Source: Cercis canadensis
Taxonomy: Eukaryota > Streptophyta > Magnoliopsida > Fabales > Fabaceae
Length of the DNA stretch: 64,000 nt
NCBI GenBank assembly: GCA_003255065.1
Contig: QAOA01006911.1
Span: 119,295 to 183,294, forward strand
Direction of reading: 5' to 3'
Positions 59,768 through 64,000 of the stretch are shown here, piece by piece (positions within the stretch are counted from its first letter, which is position 1; every line of letters begins with the position of its first letter). The notes under the pieces are model-generated. The model had not been told where the DNA came from. It did not search any database and saw nothing but the letters and a program-made list of their open reading frames with translations. Both the position numbers and the translations under genes were made by a program.

Positions 59768-60770
59768 TTTCTTTATTGCCTGATGATGAAAATATTTATT
59801 TGAGTTCGGACAGTACGTGCAAATCGTGGGGAAATAGATTAGTTGATATTCATACACTTGAATTCCTAAATGATATCATCCCATCCGGCCTTCCAAACCA
59901 CAGGTTAAAACTGAAGTTGGGTGTACCTGTCATGTTAAAAAGGAACATAGATCAACAAAATGGATTGTGCAATTGAACAAAACTGATAATCACCCAACTT
60001 GGGATATATGTGCTAGAAGGAAAAGTTATTTCTGGGAGTAACATTAGAGAAAAAGTGTTCATACCAAAGATGAACTGACATCCTCTGACAAGAAAATGCC
60101 TTTTAAATTACAGAGATGACAATTCCCCCTGCAAGTTTGCTTTGCTATGTCAATCAATAAAAGTCAAGGCCAAACCCTTTCGTATGTTGGGTTATATCTA
60201 CCAAAATCAGTCTTCAGTCATGAACAACTATATGTAGCTTTCTCAAGGGTTCGAACAAGGAGCGGCCTCAAAGTTTTGGCAATCGATACAAATGGGAGTT
60301 CTACAACAAGGACCATAAATGTTGTCTACAAAGAGGTGTTCAACAAAATCACACAAAAAGGTACACCATAACTTAATTAAATCATGCCCGTTAATACACA
60401 TACAAACACAGTATATTTGATATCATACATTATAATTATACCAATATTACAATTCTAGAGTCAGAGCAAGTTCATGGGAACTTAGACGTAGACGCTGACA
60501 ACAACAATCCCAATTATACATTATAGGTAATTACATTACAATTTTCTCTTATTCTTGCATTAGTTTAATGCATTGTTAACTTACCTATGGATTCATGATT
60601 GATGCTTGGAATATATTGCATTATCATTCAAAGGATGAAATTTACACTTTATATATTATATACGGTTGATTTATATAATTTAAGATTCTATGATCACCAA
60701 TAATTCATCCCACATCTACTTCTTGAGTCCCTCCCGCAGCGGCCTGCGCATCGCGCGGGAATAGTACTAG
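59768..60770 (+). mobile_element. Degenerate Helitron 3' end, second copy
   Basis: Same structure as 57525-58556: helicase C-terminal remnant (59768-60371) with the same internal stop, then the hairpin (60732-60760) and CTAG at 60767-60770 followed by T. The subterminal 21-bp duplication of copy 1 is absent here, supporting that one as a join artefact. It is probably the other allele of copy 1, not an independent insertion. Confidence 0.8.
59776..60371 (+). pseudogene. PIF1-like Helitron helicase C-terminal remnant, copy 2
   Basis: Carries the same broken helicase pieces as 57529-58136 (open at 59776-59976 and 60147-60371), with the shared stop after the LCN residues. Several substitutions differ between the copies, including SVFSHEQLY here against PVFNHRQLY. 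Confidence 0.8.
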
Positions 60771-61979
60771 TTATCATAATACACTACAACTACTAAGAGC
60801 AAGTACACCAGGATTTGATTTCTGTCAATAAACAATTCAACCTAAAAAAGTAAGCTGTAAGATAAAGGCTCATAATGATTTTATCTCTAACATGCCCCTT
60901 GTACATGAAAGCCTTTTAGGCTTAAAGCGTAGACAAAACACATACCCACTTATATATTAAAATTTTAATTTAATTGAAAAAGTGAGGGTGAAATGATTTT
61001 GCTAGGTCAAAGAGGTTCTTATATCATATTAAGAACTGATTCAACTCAAAAACTTAAATTATTAGATGAAAGTCCATAAATAATTTTATCTCTAATAATT
61101 TCAAGTCTCGAGAATATTTCCAACCTTAAAGGCTAGGTACATAATCACTTGAGCTACTCCTCAGGCCAATTAATTTACTTGTGTAATTAATTAATTGAGA
61201 GATAAGTATGTGTGAAGGATAAGTTTGGTTTTGTAATTAATCCTAATCACTTATCTGGTAAGTCTCCCATATGACTATATAAGATAGGAAACCCAAAAGA
61301 AATAAATAGGATATCTCCCTCATTATACTGATTCTGAATATAATTCTCTCCATTTTTTCCCTCTCTCTAGCCCACAATTCTCTCTAATTCCTTTGGAACT
61401 CTGGTAGCTAAGAAAGCACAGATTTGGGATCTTGATATTTAGAGGAAGAGGAACTTTCAGTGGTGATTGAGGCCCATGCCTGTCTATTCATGAACCCTGC
61501 AGTGGAGGGCATGAATAAGGATAAGAATGTTATATGTGTGGGATTCGTAAAATATTGGGACATGTGAAAACCCAACCTAATCCAGGTTAGTTTCGAAAAC
61601 CATATGGTTTAAAATCCCCAAAATTACACCTTTAATAGTTTAGTTTAATTTATTTTTTCTTCCTTAGGCACATCTAGTAAACTATATAGGCTCTATAATC
61701 CAATGTGGATTAAGGTGTGAAGGCCTCAAAGATATGATAACCCAAAGCCACCTCAAACCATAGAAAAAACAAAAAACATCTTTTTATAATTTTTTTTTGT
61801 AACTTTTGTTATGATTCTGAGTTCGAGCATAAAACCTTAAGTTGAGAACGACTTTGGTTCTTTTATGTAATTTTTAAAAGTCCTATTTATCTATTTGTAA
61901 ACTGTACTTACTTTATTATATCAGTTTCATATCTTGTTTTGTGTGGACATAATTATTTAAATGTTTAAGGCCCAATAGT
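60771..61979. other. Helitron right flank with LTR-like sequence, copy 2
   Basis: Repeats 58557-59766 and then runs into unique sequence after CCCAATAGT. No gene is present. Confidence 0.5.
61785..61862 (-). repeat. SINE-like fragment, dispersed family (copy in duplicated block)
   Basis: Counterpart of 59577-59655 within the second copy of the 2.2-kb block. It carries the same B-box-like and A-tail sequence. Confidence 0.5.
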
Positions 61980-63085
61980 AAATACTTAATTATGGACCGG
62001 CCTTTAGGCCCTAGGCTCAAAGGGCTTTTCCAATTATGGGGTCACGGCCCCAAACTAATAAAAATATTCAAAAATAACCCTTTAAAAATTAAAATTGAGC
62101 CTTGCTAAAAAAGTGATAATATATTTAAAAGATTTCATCATAAAAATAAAATCTCAATGATTTGCACGAAATATAATATCTGTTGCCATGCCATATTTTA
62201 AATTTTAAAAAATCAACATGAAATTCTCAATATTTAGAATTGGGTTATTTGCCTTTCAATCTTCATTAATATAGGCAATTAGTAATAAATGAAAAAGAAT
62301 ATTCTCTTTCTAAAGGAATATACTTTTTTATTTCCCAAGGGTTAGAGTCTAACCATTCTCCTATAAATACCCCTCATTACTTGATGAAGGCACTCTGAAA
62401 AACCCTAACAACCTCAAGCTCTTAAATGTGTAAGAGGTTGTTAGGCTCAATTGGTAGGCATTGAGAAAAACCCTTGCAAAACTCTTAACACAGGTTGTCT
62501 CAATTTGTAAGTTCCAGCTATGTTGGTAAAAAGATTTGAGTTTTTGTGATCCTTTGTGAGTAGGTATACACATATTTTTTTTGATAGGCATACATTGTGC
62601 GCCTAGAGCAGTCTATCTACTTAATGTTTTTTGGTACCAAAAACAATCTTCAAGGGGAGAGGAGAAACAAATTGGAGGTTAGGTAAGAAATTCTCAACTC
62701 TTATTCATTATCTTAGGCTCCATTTGGCCACTATAATTGGAATTAAAACTCAAACATTTGATGTTAGAGAAGCATGCTAGGTTTACCTATATGAATCACA
62801 TATGACATGGTATATTTGATTTCTTTATTAGTGAATTCCTATTTTTACATGAATTTAGTAAGATGCTTCCATAAGAATTTGATTTAGGACTTATTTGCTT
62901 TGTATCACTATGCATATCCTTTCCATAGGTGAAGGAGGGGTCTATCTTATAAGTGATGACCTTTGGGTATTATGGAGTCAAGAAATTTACATAAATTATA
63001 AAATATTTTAGAAAAATTATTTTGAAGTCTAATCAATACTTCCTTAATCTATGTAATTATTATAGCAAGAAAGTTTGAACCTTTA
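61980..63085. other. Repeat-like spacer, possible LTR remnant
   Basis: The stretch begins with GGCCTTTAGGCC and palindromic neighbours. At about 62361 a CTATAAATACCCC motif is followed by leader-like sequence with repeated CTTGCAAAACTC/CTCTTAAC motifs, resembling an LTR promoter. No second LTR, primer-binding site or coding region is seen in the window. Confidence 0.4.
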
Positions 63086-63564
63086 GGCTCTGTTTGAGAG
63101 TTTGAAGTGAGGGGAAACGAAATGAGGGGAGAGGAAAGACAGGGAAAGGAAGTGAAGGGAAATGGAGGGGTTTTTCTCTTATTTGTTTAGATGATTAAAA
63201 TGAGCAAAAAGAGAGGAAAATAAATGAAAGAAATAAGAATTTATAATTTTACAAATTTATCCTTTATTTAAAAAGTAAATATTTTTAATATAATAGATTT
63301 AATAATGTTATCTAAATAGCGTTTGAAAAAGAATTTGAAAAAAATAAATAGAGGTATAATAGTAAGCTACTCTTCTTTCCTCTCCAAACCTCGCAAATTG
63401 GAGGGACACAAAAGTGAAGGCAAAAAAGGAATGTGGGGGGTTTGAAGTTACCCTTTTGGTTTCCTTTCATTTTTTAATCTTGAACTCCCAAACAAGAGAA
63501 TTGACACATTTACTTCTTTCATTTCCTATCCTTTCCCCCAAATTTTAATTCTTAAACAAACCCT
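63086..63564. mobile_element. Possible hAT-type MITE, about 480 bp
   Basis: The left end reads GGCTCTGTTTGAGAG and the reverse complement of the right end reads AAGGGTTTGTTTAAGAA; both continue to GGGGAAA. TIRs with GTTTG cores are common in plant hAT MITEs. The interior is AG/CT-rich without coding capacity. I could not confirm an 8-bp target-site duplication. Confidence 0.4.
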
Positions 63565-64000
63565 TAACCTCTTATAAACTATTACAACCCCTTTACTATT
63601 AGACCATACTTACTGGCTTATTGTGTTCATAGTATTTTGGGTTCATGCTAGTGGCTTACTTTGTTCATATTTTACACCTCTTGAATTTCTAGGGATGGCA
63701 ATTTTTGACATAACATGAGATTTTTGGGTTTAGGATGGTGTTGGCCTAGCTTGCACTTGACTTGTCAACCCATTTTTGCCACCTTTGACTTGATATCCAC
63801 TTGCTCAAACACAATAACTAAATATATGAACAAAATAATTATGTAACCTTATGGGTAATTTTAGAAATTTGTAGGTGCATGCACCTATAAAAAGAATGCA
63901 AGTGTACTTTAAGAAAAGTGTAATTTGTAGATGAACAAACACTTGATTATTAAAGAATTTAAATTTAGTTGTTTCTCTCAAAATTGTAATATATATACTT
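63565..64000. other. Intergenic, nothing recognised
   Basis: AT-rich sequence running off the window. No gene or element is recognised. Confidence 0.5.

Larger units (their letters stand above)
57536..61979. repeat. 2.2-kb near-identical direct duplication with N at junction
   Basis: 57536-59766 and 59768-61979 are the same sequence in the same order (Helitron end plus about 1.2 kb right flank), differing by scattered substitutions such as GAAAAGATT/GAAAATATT and ACGTGTAAA/ACGTGCAAA. The junction carries a single N at 59767. The first copy ends CCCAATAGT and the second continues CCCAATAGTAAATAC into unique sequence. This is what two overlapping, heterozygous contig ends would look like if abutted. 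Confidence 0.85.

Noticed and set aside
1..64000. CRISPR arrays, bacterial operons, phage or rRNA genes
   Set aside because: I saw no regularly spaced repeats, no ribosome-binding-site-linked gene runs and no rRNA signature. The spliced genes show a plant nuclear origin.

Overview
This is nuclear DNA from a flowering plant, most likely a eudicot. The sequence is AT-rich. Genes are spliced with GT..AG introns, and the proteins belong to plant-specific families: BRH1-type and RHB1A-type RING-H2 proteins, a SYP7 syntaxin, a PLS-class PPR protein, an S-domain receptor kinase and a MATE carrier. Spacers hold SINEs, MITEs and Helitron debris. I cannot name the species. Eight single N bases, all inside homopolymers or flanked by duplicated sequence, mark this as a draft assembly.

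Layout. 1-12 kb: a BRH1-like RING-H2 gene (2.2-2.8 kb, +), then about 10 kb with no conserved gene but with a MITE (7.1 kb), a long RNA-type hairpin (8.7-8.9 kb) and an assembly-type duplication (10.3-10.7 kb). 12.9-14.3 kb: a three-exon WRC-domain nuclear protein (+). 15-17.4 kb: inverted repeats, a SINE and an orphan exon-like island. 18.3-20.4 kb: a nine-exon SYP7 syntaxin (-) with a GC-AG intron and a 13-nt last exon. 20.5-24.5 kb: repeat-rich spacer. 24.5-31.3 kb: a 14-exon TMEM8/PGAP6-like membrane protein (+). 31.6-32.0 kb: a 216-bp tandem duplication. 32.5-35.0 kb: a CRCK-type receptor-like cytoplasmic kinase (-). 37.3-39.2 kb: an intronless E+-class PPR protein (-). 42.4-44.4 kb: RHB1A-like RING-H2 (+). 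48.2-50.8 kb: an intronless G-type lectin S-receptor kinase, RLK4-like (+). 52.8-55.7 kb: a MATE transporter (+) whose reading frame has no in-frame ATG in its first exon. 57.4-62.0 kb: degenerate Helitron 3' ends inside a 2.2-kb repeat that looks like two unmerged haplotypes. 62-64 kb: LTR-like and MITE sequence.

The genes do not form one pathway. Several act in signalling and protein turnover (two RING E3 ligases, two kinases), one in membrane fusion, one in organelle RNA processing and one in export or vacuolar transport. What ties them together is gene order. From memory, BRH1 and a SYP7 gene are neighbours in Arabidopsis (At3g61460/At3g61450), and CRCK2, RHB1A, RLK4 and a MATE gene are consecutive at At4g00330-At4g00350, with the PPR and TMEM8-like genes resembling At2g46050/At2g46060. 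The window therefore looks like an ancestral, less-fractionated block. I did not find a convincing new biological system. The items most worth a second look are the hairpin at 8.7 kb, the missing MATE start codon, the SYP7 splice oddities, the orphan exon at 17.1 kb and the false-duplication signature.
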